Counted from the stretch's first letter, positions 8,163 through 16,763 are shown. The stretch is DNA of 21,497 nt from an uncultured Mollicutes bacterium (GCA_900538885.1 UQAI01000028.1:1-21497); one strand, 5' to 3'. Made by a program: numbers and translations. The notes: generated by a model from the letters alone, not told the origin.

Positions 8163-8245
8163 AACCACTTTATAAAATGACTGTGTAAATGTGAACTTTA
8201 ACAATTATAACATTTATTATGCCATTTCATAGAGTGGTTATTTTT
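8163..8245. terminator. Long nested hairpin between convergent genes
   Basis: The arms AACCACTTTATAAAATG (8163-8179) and 8223-8239 pair over 17 positions with one G-T pair and one mismatch, and T5 follows at 8241-8245. Inside the long loop a second perfect stem forms, TAAATGT (8186-8192) with ACATTTA (8210-8216). It lies between the 3' ends of the phosphodiesterase gene and gerQ and probably ends transcription in both directions, although it is larger than needed. Confidence 0.65.
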
Positions 8246-8247
8246 AA

Positions 8248-8574
8248 TTATTCTTGGTAGGGGTACTCATAATTTAATTCTTCATCAAATGTAACATAAG
8301 ATAAATAAATCGTTAATAGTAGGTACCTGATCCCTGTTTGAGGATCTTTTAAAATAATGTGGTCTTTACCGGCCGCTTCAATTGTTCCTTTAAATACTTT
8401 TGATCCCCATTGACTACCTTCAAAACTCATATATACGGTTGCTGGCTTTCCACGATTTAATCTGAGAATGTTTTCGATGTAAGATTGTTCGTAAAAAGGT
8501 GCTTGTGGCTGAATTTGTGGTTGAAGTCCATATGGATTATAATAACCAAAAGGTTGTTGATAATTAATAGTCAT
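8248..8574 (-). CDS. gerQ: Spore coat protein GerQ
   Basis: Inner spore-coat protein needed for the cortex hydrolase CwlJ to be present and active in the spore. The 108 residues comprise a Pro/Gln/Tyr-rich N-terminal third (about 1-28) and the conserved GerQ core: QSYIENILRLNRGKPATVYM, FKGTIEAAGKDHIILKDPQT, GIRYLLLTIYLSYVTFDEE. In B. subtilis, lysines 2, 4 and 5 are cross-linked by transglutaminase. Here the first lysine is K43, so that linkage cannot occur the same way. The start is ATG 8574, after AAAGGAGGAG. It lies 48 bases downstream of cwlJ in the same direction, so the two partners are probably co-expressed in the mother cell. Confidence 0.95.
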   Translation of the reverse strand: MTINYQQPFGYYNPYGLQPQIQPQAPFYEQSYIENILRLNRGKPATVYMSFEGSQWGSKVFKGTIEAAGKDHIILKDPQTGIRYLLLTIYLSYVTFDEELNYEYPYQE

Positions 8575-8622
8575 AATACTCCTCCTTTGTTAAAAATATA
8601 TGAATAAAAGATAAAAAATATT

Positions 8623-9042
8623 CTAATAACAGTTTTCAGATTCTAAAGGGCTGTAAAAACAATGCGATTTGTATTTTCCAGTATTCCATTGTCCATACCA
8701 CTGAGCTTTACAACCGCTATCTTGAGCATTATAAAACCACAAAGCCCGAGAAGCAGGATAAAATTGCTCTCCTTTAATTACTCTTCTAGCAAGCTTTATA
8801 TCTTTTTGACGAGCTGCTTGGTAAAAATAAGAATATAAAGTAGATTCAAAACCCCCAGGATGTTGAAAAATCATTTGTTCTACATTTGTTATATTTCTAA
8901 AATCAAGACAGTTCGCTCTCACACGATTAACTCCAACGTTTCCAACCATTAACATGGCCATATCTCCTTCACTTTCTGCTTCTGCTCTCATTAATCTTGC
9001 GAGTAATTTTACTTCTTGTTCATTACACGCGATAATTCCCAT
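8623..9042 (-). CDS. cwlJ: Spore cortex-lytic enzyme CwlJ (SleB/CwlJ hydrolase)
   Basis: Cell-wall hydrolase that degrades the spore cortex during germination. The 139-residue single domain has no signal peptide, which fits CwlJ (made in the mother cell and placed in the coat) rather than the secreted SleB. Family features are LARLMRAEAESEG with E21 as the likely catalytic acid, VGNVGVNRV, FQHPGGFES and the late LWFYNAQDSG / WYGQWNTGKYKSHCFY segment. The start is ATG 9042, after GAGGTGAT. It is the first gene of a two-gene unit with gerQ, whose product CwlJ depends on. That they are neighbours here but not in B. subtilis supports the pairing. Confidence 0.93.
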   Translation of the reverse strand: MGIIACNEQEVKLLARLMRAEAESEGDMAMLMVGNVGVNRVRANCLDFRNITNVEQMIFQHPGGFESTLYSYFYQAARQKDIKLARRVIKGEQFYPASRALWFYNAQDSGCKAQWYGQWNTGKYKSHCFYSPLESENCY

Positions 9043-9077
9043 GATATCACCTCAGTAAATAATATATGTTATATTTA

Positions 9078-9107
9078 AAAATATGCGTATAAAATGCTAA
9101 AAATATT
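9078..9107 (-). promoter_or_regulatory. Candidate sigma-E-type promoter of cwlJ
   Basis: Read on the - strand, AATATT (9107-9102) and CATATTTT (9085-9078) resemble the -35 (ATATT) and -10 (CATAnnnT) of mother-cell sigma-E promoters, with a 16-base gap. A start near 9071 would leave a 28-base leader with the ribosome site at 9053-9048. The region is AT-rich, so chance matches are easy. Confidence 0.3.
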
Positions 9108-9116
9108 AAAGTATAG

Positions 9117-9122
9117 TATAAT
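9117..9122 (+). promoter_or_regulatory. -10 element of the Cys-rich protein / ppa unit
   Basis: TATAAT lies 32 bases before the ATG at 9155. No clear -35 is found at the right distance. Confidence 0.4.
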
Positions 9123-9154
9123 AGTAGATACAAAAAATGAGAAAGGGTGATATT

Positions 9155-9619
9155 ATGGGAACATGTAATGGCAATTGTAATGGTTGTAAAGGTGGATGTA
9201 TGTATCACTGCCCAATTTGTGGGGCAGGAGCGATGATGGTTCCAAAAGAAACAGTTAAGGAAATGCTAATTGATAATACAAAACTAGATACATCAAGTGA
9301 CACATATATATGTTTAAACAAAAAATGTAATGTTACATACTTTAATACCAAGGGATTAGTTGAGAAGAAAGATGTTAAAGTGCCTATTTGGTTCAAAGAA
9401 TATATATCACAAAGTACAATTATATGTTATTGTCATAATGTTACTTTACAAGATATTGAAAAAGTGGTTAAAGAACAACATATATATAAAAAAGATGAAA
9501 TATTGAAATTTTTAAATAAAGATATAACTAAAAAAGACTGTTTGCATAAAAATCCAATAGGTAAAGAATGTGATGAATTATTCAATAATGCGATTGAATA
9601 CGCTAAAGGAGGTCATTAA
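9155..9619 (+). CDS. Cys-rich protein resembling the Zn/[2Fe-2S] N-domain of CopZ
   Basis: A 154-residue soluble protein with 12 cysteines. The layout CPICG (C19, C22), then ETVKEML, C53-X4-C58 followed by VTYF, then ICYCHNVTLQDIE (C91, C93), C129 and NPIGKEC (C139) matches the zinc plus [2Fe-2S] domain described at the N-terminus of Archaeoglobus CopZ and in stand-alone relatives. By position, C19/C22/C53/C58 would bind zinc and C91/C93/C129/C139 the cluster. There is no copper-binding HMA domain and no copper ATPase nearby, so a copper role is not supported. An extra N-terminal run holds C4, C8, C11 and C15 in Gly/Asn-rich sequence. The start is ATG 9155, after AAAGGGTGAT; the ATG at 9137 lacks a site. 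The stop lies inside the ribosome-site region of ppa, so the two are co-transcribed. Confidence 0.7.
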   Translation: MGTCNGNCNGCKGGCMYHCPICGAGAMMVPKETVKEMLIDNTKLDTSSDTYICLNKKCNVTYFNTKGLVEKKDVKVPIWFKEYISQSTIICYCHNVTLQDIEKVVKEQHIYKKDEILKFLNKDITKKDCLHKNPIGKECDELFNNAIEYAKGGH

Positions 9620-9620
9620 A

Positions 9621-10160
9621 ATGAATATATGGCATGATATTAACCCAGAAAGAATATGTGTTGATGATTTTGTAGCGGTTATTGAAATTAGTAAAGGTAG
9701 TAAGAAAAAGTATGAACTAGATAAAGAAACTGGATTAATAATACTAGACCGAATTCTTTATACTTCTACTCATTATCCAGCTAATTATGGTTTTATACCA
9801 CTAACGTATGCAGATGACAACGATCCTCTAGATGTTCTTGTTTTATGTAGTGAAGATCTAGAGCCAATGAGTCTTGTTAGATGTTATCCGGTTGGCGTTG
9901 TAAGAATGATTGATAATAACGCAAAAGACGATAAAATAATTGCTATACCATTTAAGGATCCTAATTGGAACACATACCATGAAATAGAAGAGTTACCTCC
10001 TCATTTAGCTCAAGAAATAGAACACTTTTTTCAAGTATATAAAAATCTTGAGCATAAAGAAACTACAAACATTCAGGTATTAAATCGTGTAGAAGCTATT
10101 AAAATAATAAGAAATAGCATTGAAAAATACAAAGAAAAATATACAAAAGCAAATAATTAG
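9621..10160 (+). CDS. ppa: Inorganic pyrophosphatase, family I
   Basis: Hydrolyses pyrophosphate to two phosphates in the cytosol, pulling biosynthetic reactions forward. The 179-residue family I fold shows YELDKETG (31-38), HYPANYGFIP (51-60) and the signature DDNDPLDVLV with metal-binding D66, D68 and D71, followed by IPFKDPNW. The start is ATG 9621, right after the strong site AAAGGAGGTCA (9605-9615) that spans the previous stop; longer in-frame starts from 9570 run back into the neighbouring gene. The stop TAG sits inside the 5' arm of the hairpin that follows. Many Bacilli use the unrelated family II (DHH) enzyme instead, so a family I enzyme is mildly notable. Confidence 0.95.
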   Translation: MNIWHDINPERICVDDFVAVIEISKGSKKKYELDKETGLIILDRILYTSTHYPANYGFIPLTYADDNDPLDVLVLCSEDLEPMSLVRCYPVGVVRMIDNNAKDDKIIAIPFKDPNWNTYHEIEELPPHLAQEIEHFFQVYKNLEHKETTNIQVLNRVEAIKIIRNSIEKYKEKYTKANN

Positions 10161-10182
10161 TTAGTAAATAACTAATTATTTT
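10152..10182 (+). terminator. AT-rich hairpin over the ppa stop codon
   Basis: A perfect 12-bp stem, AATAATTAGTTA (10152-10163) with TAACTAATTATT (10169-10180), has a 5-base loop and T-rich 3' flank. It is almost all A-T pairs, so it is probably a weak terminator that leaves some read-through into fhs. The 5' arm includes the ppa stop codon. Confidence 0.45.
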
Positions 10183-10208
10183 GTAATATTTTAGAAAGAA
10201 GGTAAAAA

Positions 10209-11873
10209 ATGTTATCAGATATTGAAATTTCCAAAAGCGCCCCAATGCTTAAGATAAACAAAATTGCTGAAAAACTTAATATTTCAGAAGAAGAATTAGA
10301 GTATTATGGATGGTATAAAGCTAAATTAAATAATACAGTTAGTGAAAAAGTAAAAAATAATAAAGACGGGAATTTGATTCTAGTTACCGCAATAACACCA
10401 ACTCCACTAGGAGAAGGAAAGTCAACTACCTCAATAGGACTAGTTGATGCTCTAGCAAAATTAAACAAAAAGGTAGTAGGTGCTCTCCGTGAACCTTCTT
10501 TAGGCCCTGTATTTGGTGTTAAAGGTGGTGCTGCTGGTGGTGGTTATGCTCAGATAAACCCAATGGCAGACTTGAATTTACATTTTACAGGAGATTTACA
10601 TGCTATTACAGCTGCTAATAATTTAATTAGTGCTTGTATAGATAATCATATTTTTCAAGGCAATGAATTACAAATAGATCCAGCTAATATTGTGTGGAAG
10701 AGATGCTTAGATTTGAATGATCGTGCATTAAGAGAAGTTGAAGTAGGCCTTTCATCTAAAAAAGAAACTCCACGTAAAGATTCATTTAACATTACAGTTG
10801 CTAGTGAAATAATGGCAATTTTATGTTTAGCAAAAGATATTGAAGATTTAAGACATAGAATTGATAGATTAATAATTGCTTATAACTATGATAAACAAGT
10901 TATAACGGTTAAAGATTTAGGAATTACAGGTTCTGTTTTAGCTCTTTTAAAAGATGCAATGAAACCTAATCTAGTTCAAACATTAGAAAATAATCCTATT
11001 ATTATTCATGGTGGTCCTTTCGCAAATATAGCTCATGGCTGTAATTCTTTAGTAGCAACATCTCTTGCATTAAAACTTGCGGATTACGTGGTTACTGAGG
11101 CAGGATTTGGAGCAGATTTAGGAGCTGAAAAGTTCTTAGACATCAAATGTCGTGAAGGAAATCTAAAAGTTAGTGCTGTAGTTCTTGTTGCGACATTAAA
11201 AGCATTAAAGTATCATGGTGGCGTAAAAAAACAAGATATCCAGGAAGAAAACATAGATGCTCTTAAAAAAGGAATTGTTAATTTAGAAAAACATATAGAT
11301 ACTTTAAAGAAATTTAATGTTCCGTATGTTATCGCCTTAAATCGCTATATGAGCGATACAGAAGCCGAAATTCGCACTTTTAACGAATGGGCGATAAATA
11401 ATAGCCACCCCTATAGTTTAAGTGAAGTTTTCACAAAAGGTGGAAATGGCGGAATTGAACTAGCTAAAGAGGTTTTAAAAATAATAAAAGATCCAGTTAC
11501 ACCAACTTATCAATATGAATTAACAGATTCAATTGAAACAAAAATAGAAAAAATTGCTAAAAATGTTTATGGTGCAACCTCAGTTATATATCCAGATAAT
11601 ATTAAACACCAAATTGAACAACTAGAGAATAGTGATTATCGCAATTATTATATATGTATGGCCAAGACTCCACTATCATTAACCGATAATCCTAAACTAG
11701 TGGGTAGACCAACTGATTTTAACATAACAATTAAAGAAATTAGGGTTAATGCAGGATCGCAATTTTTAGTATGTCTAACAGGAGATATTATGACAATGCC
11801 TGGACTTCCTAAAGAACCTCTTGCAAAAAAAATAGATTTAGATGAAAATGGCGAAATAATTAATATTTCATAA
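10209..11873 (+). CDS. fhs: Formate-tetrahydrofolate ligase
   Basis: Makes 10-formyl-tetrahydrofolate from formate, THF and ATP, the entry of formate into one-carbon metabolism. The 554 residues are the normal family length. The ATP-binding loop TPLGEGKST lies at about 65-73, followed by REPSLGPVFGVKGGAAGGGYAQ split over the 90s and 100s, HFTGDLHAI, and GGPFANIAHGCNS. The end MTMPGLPKEPLA is typical. The start is ATG 10209, after AGAAGG. It is first in a tight series with folD (9-base gap), whose product interconverts the same folate pool, so the pair can run between formate and methylene-THF in either direction. Confidence 0.97.
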   Translation: MLSDIEISKSAPMLKINKIAEKLNISEEELEYYGWYKAKLNNTVSEKVKNNKDGNLILVTAITPTPLGEGKSTTSIGLVDALAKLNKKVVGALREPSLGPVFGVKGGAAGGGYAQINPMADLNLHFTGDLHAITAANNLISACIDNHIFQGNELQIDPANIVWKRCLDLNDRALREVEVGLSSKKETPRKDSFNITVASEIMAILCLAKDIEDLRHRIDRLIIAYNYDKQVITVKDLGITGSVLALLKDAMKPNLVQTLENNPIIIHGGPFANIAHGCNSLVATSLALKLADYVVTEAGFGADLGAEKFLDIKCREGNLKVSAVVLVATLKALKYHGGVKKQDIQEENIDALKKGIVNLEKHIDTLKKFNVPYVIALNRYMSDTEAEIRTFNEWAINNSHPYSLSEVFTKGGNGGIELAKEVLKIIKDPVTPTYQYELTDSIETKIEKIAKNVYGATSVIYPDNIKHQIEQLENSDYRNYYICMAKTPLSLTDNPKLVGRPTDFNITIKEIRVNAGSQFLVCLTGDIMTMPGLPKEPLAKKIDLDENGEIINIS

Positions 11874-11882
11874 GGAGATTAT

Positions 11883-12725
11883 ATGATTTTAGATGGTAAA
11901 TCTTTAAGCAAAAAGCGCAAAGAATTGATAAAAGAAGAAGTAAGACAATTAATAGATATATATGGAGTAACTCCATGCCTTGCGATTGTAAAAGTGGGAA
12001 ATGATCCTGCTAGTGAGATTTATGTAAGAAATAAAATCAAAGCCGCAACATTTTGTCAAATAAACACTAAACTAATAGAATTAAACGAAGAAACAACAAT
12101 GGATGAATTACTATCAATTATTGATAAACTTAATCAAGATATATATATCCATGGTATTTTAGTACAATTACCATTACCAAGCCATTTAGATGAGAGAGTA
12201 ATAATTGATAGAATCAGTGTTTTAAAAGATGTTGATGGATTTGGACTGTTAAATAAAGGAAAACTATTTTGTTCAATGGATGCTTTCACCCCTGCTACTC
12301 CAACAGGTATAATGACTATGCTGGAAGAGTATAATATAGAAGTGGAAGGAAAAGAAGCAGTAGTAGTAGGACGTAGTAATATAGTAGGTAAACCAATGGC
12401 AATGTTACTCTTAAACAAAAACGCTACAGTTACAATTGCGCATTCACGCACTAAAAATCTAAATGAAGTAACTAAGCGTGCAGATATTTTGATTGTAGCG
12501 ATTGGCAAAGCTAAATTCATTACGGCTGATATGGTAAAACCTAAAGCCACAGTAATAGATGTAGGAATCAACCGTGTAGATGGAAAATTATATGGTGATG
12601 TAGATTTTGAAAGTGTAGAAAAAGTAGCAAATTATATTACTCCAGTTCCTGGTGGAGTTGGCCCACTTACAATTGTTACACTATTAGAAAACACCATTAA
12701 AGCATATAGAAAGATTGTAAAGTAG
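11883..12725 (+). CDS. folD: Bifunctional methylene-THF dehydrogenase / methenyl-THF cyclohydrolase FolD
   Basis: Interconverts 5,10-methylene-THF, 5,10-methenyl-THF and 10-formyl-THF with NADP. The 280 residues have the usual length. Catalytic Y47 and K51 lie in SEIYVRNK, the folate site QLPLPSHLDE is followed by KDVDGFG, the Rossmann region VVVGRSNIVGKPMAMLLL binds NADP, and PVPGGVGPLTIVTLLENT is near the end. The start is ATG 11883; the ribosome site AAGGAG begins inside the fhs stop, indicating translational coupling. It completes the formate-to-methylene-THF module with fhs and is followed after 8 bases by pth. Confidence 0.97.
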   Translation: MILDGKSLSKKRKELIKEEVRQLIDIYGVTPCLAIVKVGNDPASEIYVRNKIKAATFCQINTKLIELNEETTMDELLSIIDKLNQDIYIHGILVQLPLPSHLDERVIIDRISVLKDVDGFGLLNKGKLFCSMDAFTPATPTGIMTMLEEYNIEVEGKEAVVVGRSNIVGKPMAMLLLNKNATVTIAHSRTKNLNEVTKRADILIVAIGKAKFITADMVKPKATVIDVGINRVDGKLYGDVDFESVEKVANYITPVPGGVGPLTIVTLLENTIKAYRKIVK

Positions 12726-12733
12726 GTATATAT

Positions 12734-13297
12734 ATGATGATTATAGTAGGACTTGGAAATCCTGGAAAAGAATATGCAAAGACCCCACATAACGTGGGGT
12801 TTATGGCAGTAGATATGATTGCTGAATACTATAACATAAAATTTATGTTATCACAAAAACATCAAGCAATGATTGGCGAAGGAATAATAGAAGGAGAAAA
12901 ATGCTATTTGCTTAAACCCTTAACATATATGAATTTGTCGGGAAATGCTGTAAGGTCATTTATGGAATATTACAAATACCCAATTGATGATTTGTTAGTT
13001 ATATTTGACGATCTAGATCTACCATTAGGCAAAATAAGAATTCGTGAAACTGGTTCTAGTGGTGGCCATAAAGGTATGAAATCAATTATTGAAAACCTTG
13101 GAACAGATAAAATAAAAAGAATACGAATTGGTATCGGAAAACCAACTGATACTACTGTGGTTGATTATGTTCTTCATACTTTAACAAAAGAAGAATATAA
13201 TGAACTAAATAACACAATTGAAAAAACACCTCTAATGATTAAAACAACCATTAAAGAGGGAATTAAAACAATGATGAACGAATACAATGGTAAATAA
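12734..13297 (+). CDS. pth: Peptidyl-tRNA hydrolase
   Basis: Frees tRNA from peptidyl-tRNAs dropped by ribosomes. In B. subtilis the same gene is also known as spoVC. The 187 residues show GLGNPGKEYAKTPHNVGF with catalytic H19, KPLTYMNLSGNAV, the acid-rich DDLDLPLGKIRIRE and GSSGGHKGMKSIIENLGT, all standard. The start is ATG 12734, 7 bases after GTAGG; the ATG at 12737 is an equally possible start, one residue shorter. The position directly before mfd matches Bacillus, but the small gene fin (yabK) that sits between them there is missing: only 2 bases separate pth from mfd. Confidence 0.96.
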   Translation: MMIIVGLGNPGKEYAKTPHNVGFMAVDMIAEYYNIKFMLSQKHQAMIGEGIIEGEKCYLLKPLTYMNLSGNAVRSFMEYYKYPIDDLLVIFDDLDLPLGKIRIRETGSSGGHKGMKSIIENLGTDKIKRIRIGIGKPTDTTVVDYVLHTLTKEEYNELNNTIEKTPLMIKTTIKEGIKTMMNEYNGK

Positions 13298-13299
13298 TT

Positions 13300-16200
13300 A
13301 TGAATATTTTAGAAATATTACAAAAAGAAAAGAAATATCAAGATATTGTTACTGCCATTAAAGAGGCAGAAGAACACAATAATATATATATTGGAAACTG
13401 CTGTATCAACATATCAAAAATGATAGCAGCCTTAACATTTAACGAAACTAACAATTATGTAATATATGTATGTAGTGATACTTTTGAAGCTTCAAAGGCA
13501 TATGAAATCTTTGTTGATTTGTTAGGAACTGACCTAGTCAGTTTTTTTCCAGTAGAAGAATTCATATCAAATGATATTGTAGCTTCATCAAGTGAATTTA
13601 AACTTGCTAGAATGCTAACAATTTCCAATATAATTAAACAAAAACCACAAATAATAGTAACAAACACCGATGGAATTTTAAAAAATGTAATGTCAACAAA
13701 AATGTTAACAGACTCTATCTTAACGTATAATGTTGGTCAACAAATTGAAATAAATCAAATTACAGAGGATTTAATAATAAGAGGATATAAAAAAACCGCT
13801 ATCACAACCGATCTTGGAACTTTTAGTGTTAGAGGAAGTATAGTAGATATATATCCTATAAATGCAGATGAACCCATAAGAATTAATTTTTTTGATAATG
13901 AAATTGAAACAATCAAAAAGATCAATCTAGAAACGCAATTAAGTAGTGAGAAAGTAAAATCTGTAAGTGTATTTCCTTTGTATGATATATATTACAAAAA
14001 ACAAGACATTCCGGAAATAGAAAAGAGAATATTAAAAAAATACCCTAATGATAAAAAAACTTTAAATATTGTTGATAATTTAAAAGAATATAAGAGTTTA
14101 GAACAGTTATATTTATATTTGCCTCAAATTGATGAAAATTATCAGAATATATTGTCTTTTATTAATCAACCAGTATGCTTTTTTGAAAACTATAATGATT
14201 TGAAAACATATGAAAAGAAAAGGCAAGATGAAATATATAATTATTTCTTAGAACTTAAATACCCACTTGATAAGCAATTCTTTAAATCTCTTGATACGAT
14301 TATAACCCTTTCATACAAGAATATATATACATGTCCTTTTCTATCATCTCTTAATGATATATATATTAATAAAATGTTTGATGTGAAAACCGCAAATGTT
14401 ACTGAATATAATAATAACTTAAAGATTATGTTTGATGATATAGAAGCTAACCCTGAAAAAACATATCTAATTACGCATTTAGATGAAACAAAATTAGATT
14501 ATATCGAGGAACTTCTTGAAACAAAAGAATTGCACTATTATATATATGAAGATCATAATACAATCAAAAAAGGTAAAATAAATGTTGCGGTGTCAACAAA
14601 TGCATATGGATTTATTGATTACGATCTTAATTTTGAAGTAATAACTCCAAATGAGTATGCTCCTAGTAAAATATCTAAGAATACAAAGTATCAAAGGTAC
14701 TATAAGCAAACTACAAAAATATACAATAAGGATGAATTAACTCCTGGTGATTATGTTGTGCATCAAGATTATGGAATTGGTATATATTTAGGTATTAAAA
14801 CAATAGAGTTACGAGACTTAAAAAAAGATTATCTTTCTCTTCAATATAAAGATGAAAGTAAAGTAAACATTCCAATAGAAAACATATATCTATTAGAAAA
14901 ATACATTGGTAGTAAAAATCAAACTCCAAAACTAAACGATTTAAATAGCAAAGAATGGATAAAGAAACGAAATAAAATAAGAGAAAAAGTAAATGATGTT
15001 GCTCAAAAACTAATTAAAGTTCAGGCTGAAAGAGAAGCACTAAAAGGCTTTGTGTATAAAAAAGATTCGTTGGATCAAATGGAATTTGAAAAAGAATTCG
15101 GATTTACAGAAACAAAAGATCAACTTCAAGCAATTGAAGATGTAAAAAAAGACATGGAAGGACCACGTCCAGTTGATCGTCTTATTTGTGGTGATGTTGG
15201 ATTTGGTAAAACGGAAGTGGCTATACGTGCAACGTTTAAAGCTGTAGATAATGGTAAACAAGTTATATATTTAGCTCCAACAACAGTTCTAACTAGACAG
15301 CATTATTTTACTTTTAAAGAAAGATTAGAAAAACATGGTATTAGAGTAGAACTAATGAATAGATTTGTTGATAAAAAGAAACAAAATCAAGTTATTGAAG
15401 GACTTAAAAAAGGTTATGTTGATGTAGTTATAGGTACACATCGCTTATTATCAAGTGATATTACATATAATAATCTTGGACTACTAATTATTGATGAAGA
15501 ACAAAGATTTGGCGTTACCCATAAAGAGAAAATAAAACAAATGAAATCATTAGTCGATGTATTAACTCTCACCGCAACGCCAATTCCAAGAACTTTACAA
15601 ATGTCATTATCCGGATTAAAAGATTTATCATTAATTGAAACTCCCCCTATTAACCGTCTTCCTGTTCAAACTTTTGTACTTGAAACTAATGAATCAGTAA
15701 TAAGAGAAGCTATTAATAGAGAGATATCACGCCATGGTCAAGTATTTTATTTGTTAAATAGAATTAACGAATTAGATGGCATTGTTGTGAAAATTCAAGA
15801 GTTGGTGCCTAAAGCAAAAGTAGGAATGATTCATGGAAGAATGAAAAAAGAAGAAATAGAAGAGTATTTAGTAGACTTTTTAGATAGAAAATTTGATGTT
15901 TTAATTTGTACAACAATCATTGAAACGGGAATAGATATTCCAAACGCTAACACTTTAATAGTTGAAAAAGCTGATATTTTAGGCCTTGCTCAATTGTATC
16001 AAATAAGAGGAAGAGTCGGAAGAAGTGATCGTATAGCATATGCATATTTCATGTATGAAAAAGGAAAAATACTAACAGTAGAAGCCGAGAAAAGACTAGA
16101 AACAATTAAAGAGTTTACTGCACTTGGTAGTGGCTATAAAATCGCAATGCGAGATCTTGCGATAAGAGGTGCTGGTGATATTTTAGGAAATGAACAATCA

Positions 16201-16740
16201 GGATATATTGATGCTATTGGTATGGATCTATATATGAAACTATTAAGTGATGCAATTAATGAAGCTAAAGGAATTGTCAAAGAAGAAGGCAATCCTCGTA
16301 AATTTAATATAGATATTTCAAGACATATATCTCCTGAATATGTTTCTGATGATGAGATAAGAATAGAAATTCATCAATCTATCAATAAGATTAAATCTCG
16401 AGATCAAATTAAAGCATTAGTAAATGAATATACAGATAGATATGGAAAACTAAGTGATGATATTTTACTTTATATGGAAGAAAAATATTTAGAGTTTTTG
16501 TTAAAATCAAGAGGAGTAGAATCTTTTAAAGAAGTAAATGAAAATGTATCATTTACCTTTGATGAAGAAACAAGCAAAAAACTAGTAACATCAAAATTTG
16601 ACTTTATGTTAAATCACGAGTTTGATTGTTTGAAGTTTGAATTCGTTAATGATAAAGTTGTGGTTAAATATAAAAATTCACAACTAAATAAAAACTATAT
16701 ATATTTATTTACTAAGTTTTTAGAACAAATTAATGTATAA
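13300..16740 (+). CDS. mfd: Transcription-repair coupling factor Mfd
   Basis: ATP-driven DNA translocase that removes RNA polymerase stalled at lesions and recruits UvrA. The 1146 residues are close to the usual length. The order is an N-terminal UvrB-like part, the RNA polymerase-interaction domain starting near 478 (TPGDYVVHQDYGIGIYLG), a helicase core with GDVGFGKT (631-638, K637), DEEQ (732-735) and TATPIPRTLQ, GRVGRSDR in the second RecA lobe, the TRG motif LAIRGAGDILGNEQSG (953 onward), and a C-terminal domain. The start is ATG 13300, two bases after the pth stop, with no visible Shine-Dalgarno site, so translation is probably coupled to pth. The stop overlaps the -35 of the proposed spoVT promoter. 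Confidence 0.97.
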   Translation: MNILEILQKEKKYQDIVTAIKEAEEHNNIYIGNCCINISKMIAALTFNETNNYVIYVCSDTFEASKAYEIFVDLLGTDLVSFFPVEEFISNDIVASSSEFKLARMLTISNIIKQKPQIIVTNTDGILKNVMSTKMLTDSILTYNVGQQIEINQITEDLIIRGYKKTAITTDLGTFSVRGSIVDIYPINADEPIRINFFDNEIETIKKINLETQLSSEKVKSVSVFPLYDIYYKKQDIPEIEKRILKKYPNDKKTLNIVDNLKEYKSLEQLYLYLPQIDENYQNILSFINQPVCFFENYNDLKTYEKKRQDEIYNYFLELKYPLDKQFFKSLDTIITLSYKNIYTCPFLSSLNDIYINKMFDVKTANVTEYNNNLKIMFDDIEANPEKTYLITHLDETKLDYIEELLETKELHYYIYEDHNTIKKGKINVAVSTNAYGFIDYDLNFEVITPNEYAPSKISKNTKYQRYYKQTTKIYNKDELTPGDYVVHQDYGIGIYLGIKTIELRDLKKDYLSLQYKDESKVNIPIENIYLLEKYIGSKNQTPKLNDLNSKEWIKKRNKIREKVNDVAQKLIKVQAEREALKGFVYKKDSLDQMEFEKEFGFTETKDQLQAIEDVKKDMEGPRPVDRLICGDVGFGKTEVAIRATFKAVDNGKQVIYLAPTTVLTRQHYFTFKERLEKHGIRVELMNRFVDKKKQNQVIEGLKKGYVDVVIGTHRLLSSDITYNNLGLLIIDEEQRFGVTHKEKIKQMKSLVDVLTLTATPIPRTLQMSLSGLKDLSLIETPPINRLPVQTFVLETNESVIREAINREISRHGQVFYLLNRINELDGIVVKIQELVPKAKVGMIHGRMKKEEIEEYLVDFLDRKFDVLICTTIIETGIDIPNANTLIVEKADILGLAQLYQIRGRVGRSDRIAYAYFMYEKGKILTVEAEKRLETIKEFTALGSGYKIAMRDLAIRGAGDILGNEQSGYIDAIGMDLYMKLLSDAINEAKGIVKEEGNPRKFNIDISRHISPEYVSDDEIRIEIHQSINKIKSRDQIKALVNEYTDRYGKLSDDILLYMEEKYLEFLLKSRGVESFKEVNENVSFTFDEETSKKLVTSKFDFMLNHEFDCLKFEFVNDKVVVKYKNSQLNKNYIYLFTKFLEQINV

Positions 16741-16763
16741 AAACTTCCATATTTGCCATAATA
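16734..16763 (+). promoter_or_regulatory. Candidate sigma-G (forespore) promoter of spoVT
   Basis: TGTATA (16734-16739), a 17-base spacer and CATAATA (16757-16763) match the sigma-G/sigma-F pattern TGMATA-N17/18-CATNNTA with one deviation in the -35. B. subtilis spoVT is transcribed by sigma-G. The start would be near 16770, about 20 bases before the ATG. Confidence 0.55.

Noticed and set aside
9060..9068. CATATATTA on the - strand as a sigma-K -10 for cwlJ
   Set aside because: A start from it would fall within the ribosome site, leaving almost no leader; the element at 9078-9107 fits better.
12134..12571. 145-residue open frame on the - strand inside folD
   Set aside because: Fully antisense to a well-conserved gene and without recognisable motifs.
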